Origin: Pseudopyrenochaeta lycopersici
Taxonomy: Eukaryota; Ascomycota; Dothideomycetes; Pleosporales; Pseudopyrenochaetaceae
NCBI GenBank assembly: GCA_003313425.1
Contig: NHZP01000011.1
Coordinates: 248,001 to 312,000 of the forward strand
Reading direction: 5' to 3'
Length of the DNA: 64,000 bases
The notes below the pieces were generated by a model. That model was not told where the DNA came from, did no database searches, and saw only the letters and a list, made by a program, of their open reading frames with translations. Shown here piece by piece: positions 1 through 8,420 of this stretch (position 1 is its first letter; every line of letters starts with the position of its first letter). The translations under genes and the position numbers were made by a program.

Positions 1-801
1 CTTCTATACGACTCCATACCCTGTGACAAGGCAACAAACCCTGAATCTGTTCGCGACCGTACCCCGTTCTTGAGGCTGCCTAGAACACTTGAGGCTGCCA
101 TGATGACAGGAAGGGCTTGTGTTGCCAGTAATCTGCTGATTGGTGGCGCACGGCCGTTCACCAGGCTTCAGCCTTCTCCGGCGCAGCTCAAAGGACGGCC
201 GGCACTCGCGACGGGTGTCAGCATAAACGAGCAGGCTGTACAACACGAGTATACATGTACGACTGGAAGATTGTCTAGATGAGAGAAATCAGGTCATTAC
301 CGTTCACAAGCCATTTACCAAAACACCCAATCATGCGATCTCTAAAGCGCTCCTGGAATAGCCCCACGCATTCGGGTAGAGAGCAGAAGCGAGCATGTAG
401 CAATTCCTCGCCGAACCCCTCGTTGATGGGCGTTCAAGGTCACCCCGACTATTCGGCGATCAAACATGACTTCCCTCAGAAGGCAGCGCGCTCCGAGTTC
501 CCGACACAGTGCATTCACAAAACATGGAGCTCCTGCAATTTGTTACAGTCAGTAGGGGTTTGCTGTGCGTGTGCCGATAAGCGGCCTCTGGATTCGCAAT
601 ATCTTCGATACGTGGACGGTGTTGGCGACACGCATACCGGCTCTCGTTGGATGCATTACTGTTCCGAGTGCCAAGGTATACTGCCAACACGGCTCTGCCC
701 TCTTTTTTCCTTGACTGACAACGTCTGAAGCCGATTGGGCGTCCTGCAAGAACCCAGAGACTCTGCTTGGAAATAACCTAGGCTCAAACAAAGCCACGGA
801 C
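1..801. other. Stretch without a supported gene
   Basis: Open frames exist, the longest on the plus strand at 279-728 (149 codons). It has no recognisable domain, biased composition and no clear splice context, so I do not call it a gene. No RNA gene or repeat is evident. Confidence 0.4.
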
Positions 802-1167
802 ATGACCGACCACATCAGAGTCAGTTGCGCCGGACAGACTTTTGACTTCATTCGCTCCGAGGATTCGACACTGGACGATCTGAGAAACAAGGTGGCACGA
901 CTCATGGGGTGCGATCCCTGTCAGCTCATCGTCATTGCGACCGACATGGACCTGGAAACGCATTTGCAGTCCCGTGCATCCAACCGGCCTGCATCCAGCC
1001 CGGCTGCATCCATCCCATACTTAGAACGCGTGCATTTTCTATGCGTTGACATCCTCGGATCGGATTTAGAGGACCAGGACGGAATGGAGGGCGTAGAATA
1101 TGAATATGCTCAGAGAGTGCGCCGGGATCCTGTGGCATGCAGATTGGTAGACGCAGACTGTGCCTAG
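802..1167 (+). CDS. Small hypothetical protein, possibly ubiquitin-fold
   Basis: An intact 121-codon frame begins at ATG 802. Residues 4-50 alternate hydrophobic strands with a short helix-like stretch (I-R-V-S...T-F-D-F-I...S-T-L-D-D-L-R) in a pattern reminiscent of a ubiquitin-like beta-grasp domain. The second half holds a short repeat, ASNRPASSPAAS, followed by an acidic tail. There is no catalytic motif, signal peptide or membrane segment. I do not recognise the protein. The ubiquitin-like reading is inference from pattern alone, and the frame could be chance in this gene-poor interval. No intron is needed to read it. Confidence 0.35.
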   Translation: MTDHIRVSCAGQTFDFIRSEDSTLDDLRNKVARLMGCDPCQLIVIATDMDLETHLQSRASNRPASSPAASIPYLERVHFLCVDILGSDLEDQDGMEGVEYEYAQRVRRDPVACRLVDADCA

Positions 1168-2348
1168 AAAAATTTATTCACAGAGCCAGCGGACGTCATT
1201 CGACACAACGTCCATGGCAGCCTCACAGACGCTGGGCGTGGCGTTCCTGTCCTCAGGGCTTCAAGTGGTACACGAGGCGGTGGAACCTTTAAAGGAGGTC
1301 TGAGCGCTCTCTGTGCACAAGATATGCGTTATGGCGAATGATTAAGCTTTGACGGTGATGTGGCGTAACAATTACATCTCTTTATACATCTTCACGCACA
1401 TCACTCGAGAACTGTTTGGCTTGTACAAGAATTGACAAGGAACAGCATCAAACTACAACAGACCTTTTCCGCAACTGCAGTTGCATCATGATACGACATG
1501 GGCTGGAACGAGTCATTCATTCGGGCATCAATCTCTGGGGATCCCAATAGAGGACCGTGAGCGTGCACGGTAGCCTTCGAGAACATCACTAGACGCGAGT
1601 CTCAGCTGTCGAAACAGTTTCAGCCCCCCGCTAATTTGACAATTTGGTAAGTTTCTTGGATCGCCACTTTGACGAGCAAAGCTGACGGACATGACCGCAC
1701 ACCCTGGGTGGCGACGAGTGATATCGCGGAAATCATCATCCTCCACTATTCTTAAGCCCGCCGGGGACTCTGCCAATCTGTCGGGCTTGATGTCCGTGAT
1801 TCGCCAGTGTTTGCCTCTGGGTGACCATAGCGTTCTCGGGACGCATCACCACATGATGAATTTGAAGTAATCCTCCGCGCCAGTCACACCAATCGACAAG
1901 CTGCTTCTCAAGACTTCCAGTCCGGTCGGCCAAGCAGGCTGACCAGGTTCACACCGCTACGCGTCCGGTAAACCGACATATCGGGCTTTATGCGCCACGA
2001 GAAAGCTTCTTTTCATATGGTCCTAGCTCTTTGATGTCACATGCCCCCTCGCGTCTAACATTGGCTATTGCTGATGCAAAATGAGATGTGATTCCGCCTT
2101 GGTTTGCTTTGGGTCGAGTGAGCTATTCATTATCCCTTTGATGACCAAGTACCTTCTTGGGAAGGTCCCAAATTTTTTCATTTCCCACCATGCCATGATA
2201 CAAGTGAGAAACACGAACATTCACAGCTGCCTTGTCGACTCGCAGCTTGTCATCTCAGCCTGATGCATGGACACGGAGCTAGACGGAATGAAGTGACGCT
2301 TGACGGATACAAGCGGAGCCCAGAATAACAAACTTTCGGTGCCACTTA
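1168..2348. other. Intergenic stretch
   Basis: About 1.2 kb upstream of the cysteine-rich gene cluster. Only short overlapping frames on the minus strand (1401-1933) are present, none with recognisable content. It presumably contains the promoter of the gene at 2349. Confidence 0.4.
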
Positions 2349-2882
2349 ATGACTTCTTCCTTGCAGTCGCCGTTCAAGCCCCCACCAATAGTCCAATGCC
2401 TATGTCAGAGCTACTGTCTCGGTATTGGCAAAAAGGTCTATGACCAGGCCTTGGTCTGCCCTGATTGTTTGAAACGACACGACCTTCAGCAGCTTCGGAT
2501 CTGGGCGAAAGACAACGCTGCCGCCATACTCCTCATCGACGCAGAGTCCTCTCGGAAGCAAGTACTAAAGCAAAACATCGAAGCACACGGTCGTTATCTA
2601 TGCGCCTTTGAGGACCCGGATTTTCAATATTGTGAGTGGCGAAAGCAAAATCTGAACCTACGGGGTACCCGATTGAACTGCTCTTCAGTACGGAGAAAAG
2701 GTACTGCCTGTAGAAGGTGCTGGTCGCGGCATCTGCAGAAGATTGAAATCGTACAATACTTCACGCCCACTGGACTATGCCATGAGGAGGCGGACAAAGC
2801 TGTAGCGAAGCCGGAAGAAGCGGAGGAGGGAATCGAAGGCGGAGACGATGACGTGGAAGGATATGATATGGTATTTGATTGA
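2349..2882 (+). CDS. Cysteine-rich family protein, member A (one C-terminal module)
   Basis: Intact 177-aa frame, single exon, ATG at 2349. The N-terminus has Cys17, Cys23, Cys37 and Cys40, spaced C-x5-C-x13-C-x2-C like a zinc finger. A module at residues 81-138 ends with Cys111, Cys121 and Cys124 (C-x9-C-x2-C) and then Q-Y-F at 136-138. The tail after residue 145 is acidic (E/D-rich). The same two-part layout recurs in the genes at 2899, 5328 and 7624 on the same strand, so these are divergent tandem paralogues. I do not recognise the family. Metal binding is inferred from cysteine spacing only. There is no signal peptide, so it is likely intracellular. The downstream paralogue starts 17 bp after this stop codon, which is very tight for a fungal gene and may mean the true transcripts overlap. 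Confidence 0.65.
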   Translation: MTSSLQSPFKPPPIVQCLCQSYCLGIGKKVYDQALVCPDCLKRHDLQQLRIWAKDNAAAILLIDAESSRKQVLKQNIEAHGRYLCAFEDPDFQYCEWRKQNLNLRGTRLNCSSVRRKGTACRRCWSRHLQKIEIVQYFTPTGLCHEEADKAVAKPEEAEEGIEGGDDDVEGYDMVFD

Positions 2883-2898
2883 AGTTGAACAACGTCGT

Positions 2899-3651
2899 AT
2901 GTGGCCATATTGGTAAGCTAAACTTTTTAATGCTTTGGTGAATGCTAACACACGCAGTGTCACATCGCCGACCGAGTTGGTTATGATGCTGGCGCCACCA
3001 AAGCCCCATTGCGCATTCGGTACTGCTTGTAACTCCCATCCCGAGGGGCAAGAGAAGGGCCCGAATATCTGCTCATGGTGCAAAAACATGAGTTTTGATG
3101 CTCTGTACGGATTATCCGAGTCAACACCAGATACACGATCGTTGAAGCGTCTCATTGACGCATACATGCATGAACTCGAGCGTGATAACGATGAACGTAT
3201 CACCAAGGGCTGGGCGCATCTCTGCGCCTGCAAGGACCCAGAATATCGCTTTTACCCCTGGCGCCGCAACTTCAACCCTCAGGACTCTCGACTTTGCGGC
3301 ACTGTTCGCTTTCAAGGCCAGCTATGCACGAGGTGCTTTCGGAAGGCAGAAGAGCAGGGTTGTCCATGGCTTGTCGACTTTGACGGCGACAGACTCGGAT
3401 TTCCGTGCGTCTTCGAAAACCCACAGCTGAGAAGGCCTACGGACCTGATCTGGAGGGTCGGGCCAGTGGATGAACAAGGGAATCGAGATTCAAGTTGGGA
3501 AAAGGACCCGAGAAGACACGGGCGGTGTGAAAGACCAAGACGCAAGAATCAATTATGTCAGAAGTGCTTCAATCGGATATGTGAGATTAGAGGATTTGGA
3601 AGATACTTTGATACTGAGTGGGGTACATTGCGAGAAGGCTACGGTCTGTGA
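2899..3651 (+). CDS. Cysteine-rich family protein, member B (two C-terminal modules)
   Basis: Model: exon 2899-2912, intron 2913-2957, exon 2958-3651, giving 235 aa. The 45-nt intron has a GTAAGC donor, GCTAAC branch site at 2944-2949 and CAG acceptor, and its phase joins the 14-nt first exon to the long frame. If that exon is 5' UTR, translation would start at the Met-Met pair about residue 14. Cys23, Cys29, Cys43 and Cys46 repeat the C-x5-C-x13-C-x2-C finger of member A exactly. Two C-terminal modules follow, each with C-x9-C-x2-C (CGTVRFQGQLCTRC and CERPRRKNQLCQKC); the second ends in G-R-Y-F. Member A has only one module, so B looks like an internal duplication. Function unknown; a zinc-binding role is inference. 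Confidence 0.65.
2913..2957 (+). other. Intron near the 5' end of member B
   Basis: 45-nt spliceosomal intron with GTAAGC donor, GCTAAC branch site and CACGCAG acceptor. The open frame continues into it on the 3' side, but that start is a non-ATG codon, so splicing to the ATG at 2899 is the better reading. Confidence 0.6.
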
Positions 3652-4417
3652 GGAATAGGCGGTTCCAATATCCAGCGGCTGATACTTTGCGACTCTGCAG
3701 GGTATAAATTTCGAAGTTCAAACACCTGAACTTGAATGAAAGATAATAGGAGCGATGCAGAGCATCGTTCGTAAGCGTGAGACTCAACAAAGTTTGAGAT
3801 ATAGAACGTCAGGAATAGTTCAAGCGGTAGCTCACGAGCAGGCTCGGTGATCATCTGTTCCACCAACCTAGATGGTATTTCTCTTGTAATTTCCCAGACT
3901 TCCATGCATGATATCCGTACTCGTAGGCAATCCAGGTGATCACACTTGAGAAACTCATCTACCGTTGTCAGTCAAAGTTTTGTGCAGGCTGTCACAGAAT
4001 ATTAGACTCCGACGGAATTGCGAATGAAGGGAACATCACCGACTATACCATCCCTTTCCGCGTCCGCTATTCCAACGTAGCCACTGCTTAAACACATCCA
4101 CAACACGTCTACTTTTATAAGTGGCCTAGACTTTCCCCTTCACACCAATCATCTTGGGCATTCCGCTCGGTACTCTGCGACTCGAATATTGCAGTGACAT
4201 GCCCACCTACCTAGCCTAATCCATCCCATTTCATACCCGAGTCCTAGAATTGAGATACGGATGTGAAACTAGTGGATTTGGCGAATCGAGTTTTGGTTTT
4301 GATCAGTTTAATTTCACTCACTCCCTATTGCCCGTGGCCATTCTACGTGTGCGCGGAAGTGTAATGTAGAAAGGCTTAGTGCGTCGGTGAAATGCGGTGG
4401 CATTGCCGACAATTAAG
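3652..4417. other. Intergenic stretch
   Basis: Spacer between family members. No convincing coding frame. It includes the sequence TTTTATAAGTGG near 4112, which could act as a promoter element for the short frame at 4418. Confidence 0.35.
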
Positions 4418-4663
4418 ATGCATGTGTATATCACAGAGACTTGCAACCACGAAGCCCATGGCAGTGATTGTTCATATCACAACAGAGCAGCAACAGAACC
4501 AAAGTGCATCGAGAAATCCTGTCTCAGGTACGCACAATTCGCCGAAGGCTGCTCTCAATGTCTGGCAGTGCCATATTTCAAAACCTGCCATAAAAATAAT
4601 TTCTCAGTCAAGCCTACGATTCAACAGTGTCATAATGGACTAGGAGCTTTGAGGTTAGTTTAG
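4418..4663 (+). CDS. Short Cys/His-rich frame, possible truncated fifth family member
   Basis: 81-codon frame from ATG 4418. It contains Cys30, Cys35, Cys45 and Cys48, spaced C-x4-C-x9-C-x2-C, close to the finger spacings of its neighbours (C-x5/6-C-x11/13-C-x2-C), plus additional Cys/His residues before it. The C-terminal C-x9-C-x2-C module is missing. A GTTAGT sequence at its end (after the codon for Glu or Arg near 4652) could be a splice donor, so it may be a first exon rather than a complete gene. It lies on the same strand between members B and C. It may be a decayed paralogue; chance cannot be excluded. Confidence 0.3.
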   Translation: MHVYITETCNHEAHGSDCSYHNRAATEPKCIEKSCLRYAQFAEGCSQCLAVPYFKTCHKNNFSVKPTIQQCHNGLGALRLV

Positions 4664-5327
4664 TAAATCTAGTAAAGATAGAATAGAGAAAACATCGTGA
4701 TCAGCCCACGAACAATCTGCTGTAGCGAAGTCGTTGATTTGGCGTGTAACTTTGTAACAGCTGCGTGAAGAGAAAACCTGTCATTCCGATCCTCGTAAGA
4801 GATAGTCAATTCAATATTCAATTTACTTTTGCGTTCTTTTGGAGATGCGCATAGGAGCATCGGTATCTCGGGCTAGTGAGGACAGACGCTAGTACTGAAA
4901 TAGTTGATCGTATCGATGTGATCGTCTTCGTTTCGAAATGTGGCGAATTCTTGATTGATCGTATCACGAACAAGATAACTCTGATATTATTCGCTTAAAT
5001 AATTAGGCCTATTTTTGGATTGTGAGCTATCACTATGGTCAATGGCTTCGTCGAGATTTGAAGGTGGAGCCATCGCCGATAGGGCTTGAGAACACGGCAG
5101 GCTTTAGGCATAGGATTTCATTGAATTAAAAGAGTGTTCGTCAGTTCATTCCTGAATGAAGGAATAGCTGGATTCCGAATCGCCAATTTCAGCAACGTTC
5201 GGCGTCCACTCTATCCTGGAACACGAAAGCAGCCAACGAATTCAAATTGTGATTCTCTCTCACTGAAAATCGTCATCATCTTACAAATTGAAATCTCACA
5301 CAAAAGTTGGTGGGTGTTATTAGAAGA
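4664..5327. other. Intergenic stretch
   Basis: AT-rich spacer upstream of member C. No supported gene, repeat or RNA. Confidence 0.35.
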
Positions 5328-5999
5328 ATGTTCCAGTCTCCAACAGCATGCGTTTTCCATGGGCATATTTGCGTTGGTGGTTGTGAGATGGAGGGAGAGG
5401 AGCCATGCCCGGACTGCGCTATCACTCATCCGCAAATACTTCTACAAAGGGATCCCAAAGACTTTAATGAGTTCCTAGACAATACCAAGATACGAAAAGC
5501 GTTGTATGCCATCGTAGAAATACAACAACAGCCCCAACAGGGACTTTACCCCTGTGTCTCTCGACTTGGACGGTTCCAACAAGACGGACCACTTTGGTGG
5601 CTCAAGGGAGTAGTCGATGCAAGACTAAAAGAATCGCCAAAACCATTCTATGGGTGTGCTGGCGTAGAAGATTGGCGACTGCTATGCGGCGACTGCGTTT
5701 CTGCCGTGCGGAAACATATGCCCGACACCTTAAGAGGGGAGCCTTTCACGAGTCAAGGACGTTACATGTTCAAATGTACGATGTCGAAGTCGATCCCTAT
5801 ACAATTCAGCGACTTAATTAGGATTTGGGAGAATCGAGCACTTGAGGATCGGACCAAACGATGCACGCGGACGGATTTGGAGAATATGATCTGTGCACCA
5901 TGCTACAATCATTACAGAGCGAATCCAATGAAGAAGTTTGTGATTGAAAGATATTTTGATGGAAACATGATGCTTAAGGAGAGTATAGAAGCGTTTTAG
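5328..5999 (+). CDS. Cysteine-rich family protein, member C (two C-terminal modules)
   Basis: Intact 223-aa single-exon frame from ATG 5328. The frame is open upstream, but the only nearby alternative start is TTG. The N-terminal finger is Cys8, Cys15, Cys27, Cys30: C-x6-C-x11-C-x2-C, the same spacing as member D at 7624. Two C-terminal modules each carry C-x9-C-x2-C (CAGVEDWRLLCGDC and CTRTDLENMICAPC), and the protein ends with E-R-Y-F shortly before the C-terminus. The two-module layout matches member B, the finger spacing matches member D. I do not recognise the family. No signal peptide or membrane helix is visible. Zinc binding is inferred from cysteines only. Confidence 0.65.
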   Translation: MFQSPTACVFHGHICVGGCEMEGEEPCPDCAITHPQILLQRDPKDFNEFLDNTKIRKALYAIVEIQQQPQQGLYPCVSRLGRFQQDGPLWWLKGVVDARLKESPKPFYGCAGVEDWRLLCGDCVSAVRKHMPDTLRGEPFTSQGRYMFKCTMSKSIPIQFSDLIRIWENRALEDRTKRCTRTDLENMICAPCYNHYRANPMKKFVIERYFDGNMMLKESIEAF

Positions 6000-7440
6000 T
6001 ACACGGCTCATGTAGCTGGGATGTGGTTACATTTCTTTCATTTGCCTTCAAAGTCCGCTCGGCGGTGAAGCTCTCCAGGTGAATGTATGATAGACCACTA
6101 TTGAGTTCTCCTCACCATCCGCGTTCATCATCTGTAATATTAATATCCATATCCTAGCGAGAGACTTGAACATGAGCCTTATACTGAATAGCAAGAAGCC
6201 TAGCACATGAACATCCGCCAGTATCAATCTTACAGTCTCAAGCACGAGAAGTACTTTATGCCCTGTATATGTATCTATCTGCAGTCCATAACGAAACAGT
6301 TGTAAACTGGTTTGTATCTCTCAATCGAGATATTGCAACAAATGAGGAAGTATACGGCACTGTCCTGCATGTTTTGATCGAAGACATGGACGGGATGGTT
6401 CGACGGTAGTTTCAGCAAGGCAATCGAAACCTGCGCGAACTTTATCGAACATCGGGGCGAGCTTCTACGAAAAAAAGCCCTTTGCAAACTAAATAAATTG
6501 CTCAGTATCGATCAAGAGAATGGATTCCGGGAAGCGGGGTACGCTGGGATGAGTATTGCTCGACAGCCTTGTATGCTCGCCGTTGACACATCGAACACTA
6601 GAGCGATCTATGTTTGCTTGTGGAAGCTGTCAAATAAAGGGATTAAGACTATGCCATTTCGAAAGTTACAAAAGTTTCGGTTGCCCAAAGTCTTATCCCC
6701 GCTGGTGATCAAGGCTTGGCAATTTGGTGGGTTGTGCTGGGATACCAGATATGTCGTATGACATGCCTTCCAAAAGTCGGACAGATCATCCAATTCATGC
6801 GGTGGCTAAATATGATTCATTTTCAAAGCAATACCATGTGGACCATTCTCCTTTTCATTTACCACCTAACAAATGCCTTCAGTATCCGTTGTTACAAGCT
6901 CATAAGTTAGCGGACATCAAATCTTCAACGTCATTCAGGAGTGTGAAAACGCGTCATCGGCGATGCCAAAAAAAGGGCGAATTCTCAAGCAAGAACATAT
7001 TCGAGGATGATATATTATCCTATGCAAGTGTAAACAATTCCTCATCGCCTCTCGTTCCCACAATTTCAAAGCGAAAAGATTGAGATATTCCCATCAACGC
7101 AAAACCGGTTGATTTTGCGAAAAAATTAATCAAACATCAGGAAAGCAAGTATCTCTTCCTTCATGAATTTCGTGCAGCGTCTAGGTATCCTATTGGCACA
7201 AGCTGTTCTCCTGAACACAATACTTGCGGTCAACATCACGCTGCCCCGTGCCGAATGAGTAACCACAGATTCAAACACTGTACTCCATACCGTGTACTAC
7301 CCATTGTCCACACTACTGCTAAAACCAGTCAACAAACCCGCTAGTCCAAAGAGTCACACTTCATTAGTCCCTCCTTCGCACTCGAACTCTCCACCATCGC
7401 CTTGCGTAGTATTCACACCCCAACCTTCCCACTACATAAG
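6000..7440. other. Intergenic stretch
   Basis: 1.4 kb with no supported gene. An open frame at 6751-7083 (110 codons from ATG) is Ser/Lys-rich, without recognisable domain or the family cysteines, and I leave it uncalled. The 3' end of the interval leads into the trinucleotide repeat at 7451. Confidence 0.35.
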
Positions 7441-7450
7441 CAAGAAGCAA

Positions 7451-7622
7451 GCAGCAGCAGCAGCAGCAGCAGCAGAAGAAGAAGAAGAAGAAGAAGAAGA
7501 AGAAGAAGAAGAAGAAGAAGAAGAAGAAGAAGAAGAAGAAGAAGAAGAAGAAGAAGAAGAAGAAGAAGAAGAAGAAGAAGAAGAAGAAGAAGAAGAGAAG
7601 AGAAGAGAAGAGAAGAGAGAGA
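7451..7622 (+). repeat. (GCA)8-(GAA)40 microsatellite with GAGAA tail
   Basis: Perfect GCA repeats at 7451-7475 (8 units) run into perfect GAA repeats at 7475-7596 (about 40 units), followed by a GAGAA pentamer tract to about 7622. The strand is pure purine for ~145 bp and ends one base before the ATG at 7624. It will therefore lie in the 5' UTR or proximal promoter of member D. Open frames across it encode only Glu, Arg, Lys or Phe homopolymers and are artefacts of the repeat. Confidence 0.95.
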
Positions 7623-7623
7623 A

Positions 7624-8088
7624 ATGCCATTCATCGACATCAAATCATGCGCCCTCTACCACAACGGCTGCAAAAGCCAGTGCACAAAACCCAGCAATAC
7701 CTTCTGCCACACCTGCTCGACCGACCACCCCTTTTCGCTGCGCAAAATGATTGCCGAGAAACCCAGACTCGCCCCCCTCTTCGACGAAGTCATGGAGAGA
7801 AATACAGACTACGGAACTTGTGTGTCTCGTACATGGCGCTATCTCGATGCGCCGTGGGTGCCTATCCTGATCGCAGCGCGTGTCGAGCAAGACATTGCGG
7901 AGCGTATGGTGAGTGCGAAGAAGCTTGATTTCAACGTTGGTTCGATTGTATGTACGCGCAATATGTGGCCGGATGTGTTGTGTGAGGTGTGTCTGCAGGT
8001 GTTGTCGGTTGCTGACGAGAAGTGTTTTGAGAGGTATTTTTGGCAGGATGGCAGGGTCAAGATTTTAGAAAGATTGGACAGGGTGTAA
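7624..8088 (+). CDS. Cysteine-rich family protein, member D (one C-terminal module)
   Basis: Intact 154-aa single-exon frame from ATG 7624, directly after the purine microsatellite. The N-terminal finger is Cys9, Cys16, Cys28, Cys31 (C-x6-C-x11-C-x2-C), identical in spacing to member C. One C-terminal module carries CTRNMWPDVLCEVC (C-x9-C-x2-C) followed by F-E-R-Y-F. It is the shortest complete member. The conserved cysteine grid, the Y-F terminus and the tandem order show common descent with the genes at 2349, 2899 and 5328. Function unknown. Expression may be sensitive to repeat length because the (GAA)n tract abuts the start codon; that is inference. Confidence 0.65.
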   Translation: MPFIDIKSCALYHNGCKSQCTKPSNTFCHTCSTDHPFSLRKMIAEKPRLAPLFDEVMERNTDYGTCVSRTWRYLDAPWVPILIAARVEQDIAERMVSAKKLDFNVGSIVCTRNMWPDVLCEVCLQVLSVADEKCFERYFWQDGRVKILERLDRV

Positions 8089-8420
8089 TAATTGTAGATG
8101 GAATCTACTGGTCTCTTGCTTGCAAATTCTAATATCAACAACACAAGATACTCATCAGTTCTAAAGCAGACTTAATCGAAACATCAATTCAGTATATACA
8201 CTTAATGCTAGAGCCGACGCTTACGACGACATATCGATACATAGCCAAGGTCTTCATAACGCACAAGATGAATGCTGTCGACTGGACTCCCGGTGAACAG
8301 AATATGCTGTAAATGACAACAAAAGACAGCCTCCGTTAAGCAAGAATGATTCTCCGATACCAAAATGCTGGAAATATGTTGACATGCGAAACTTTGCGGC
8401 AAACAATTTGCAGAACTCGC
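8089..8420. other. Convergent 3' intergenic region
   Basis: 332 bp between two convergent genes. AT-rich and likely 3' UTR/terminator sequence for both; no further feature seen. Confidence 0.4.

Noticed and set aside
7292..7750. Long frames encoding poly-Glu, poly-Arg or poly-Phe/Leu
   Set aside because: They are translations of the (GAA)n microsatellite on either strand and have no conserved flanks; the frame from 7624 carries the family cysteines.
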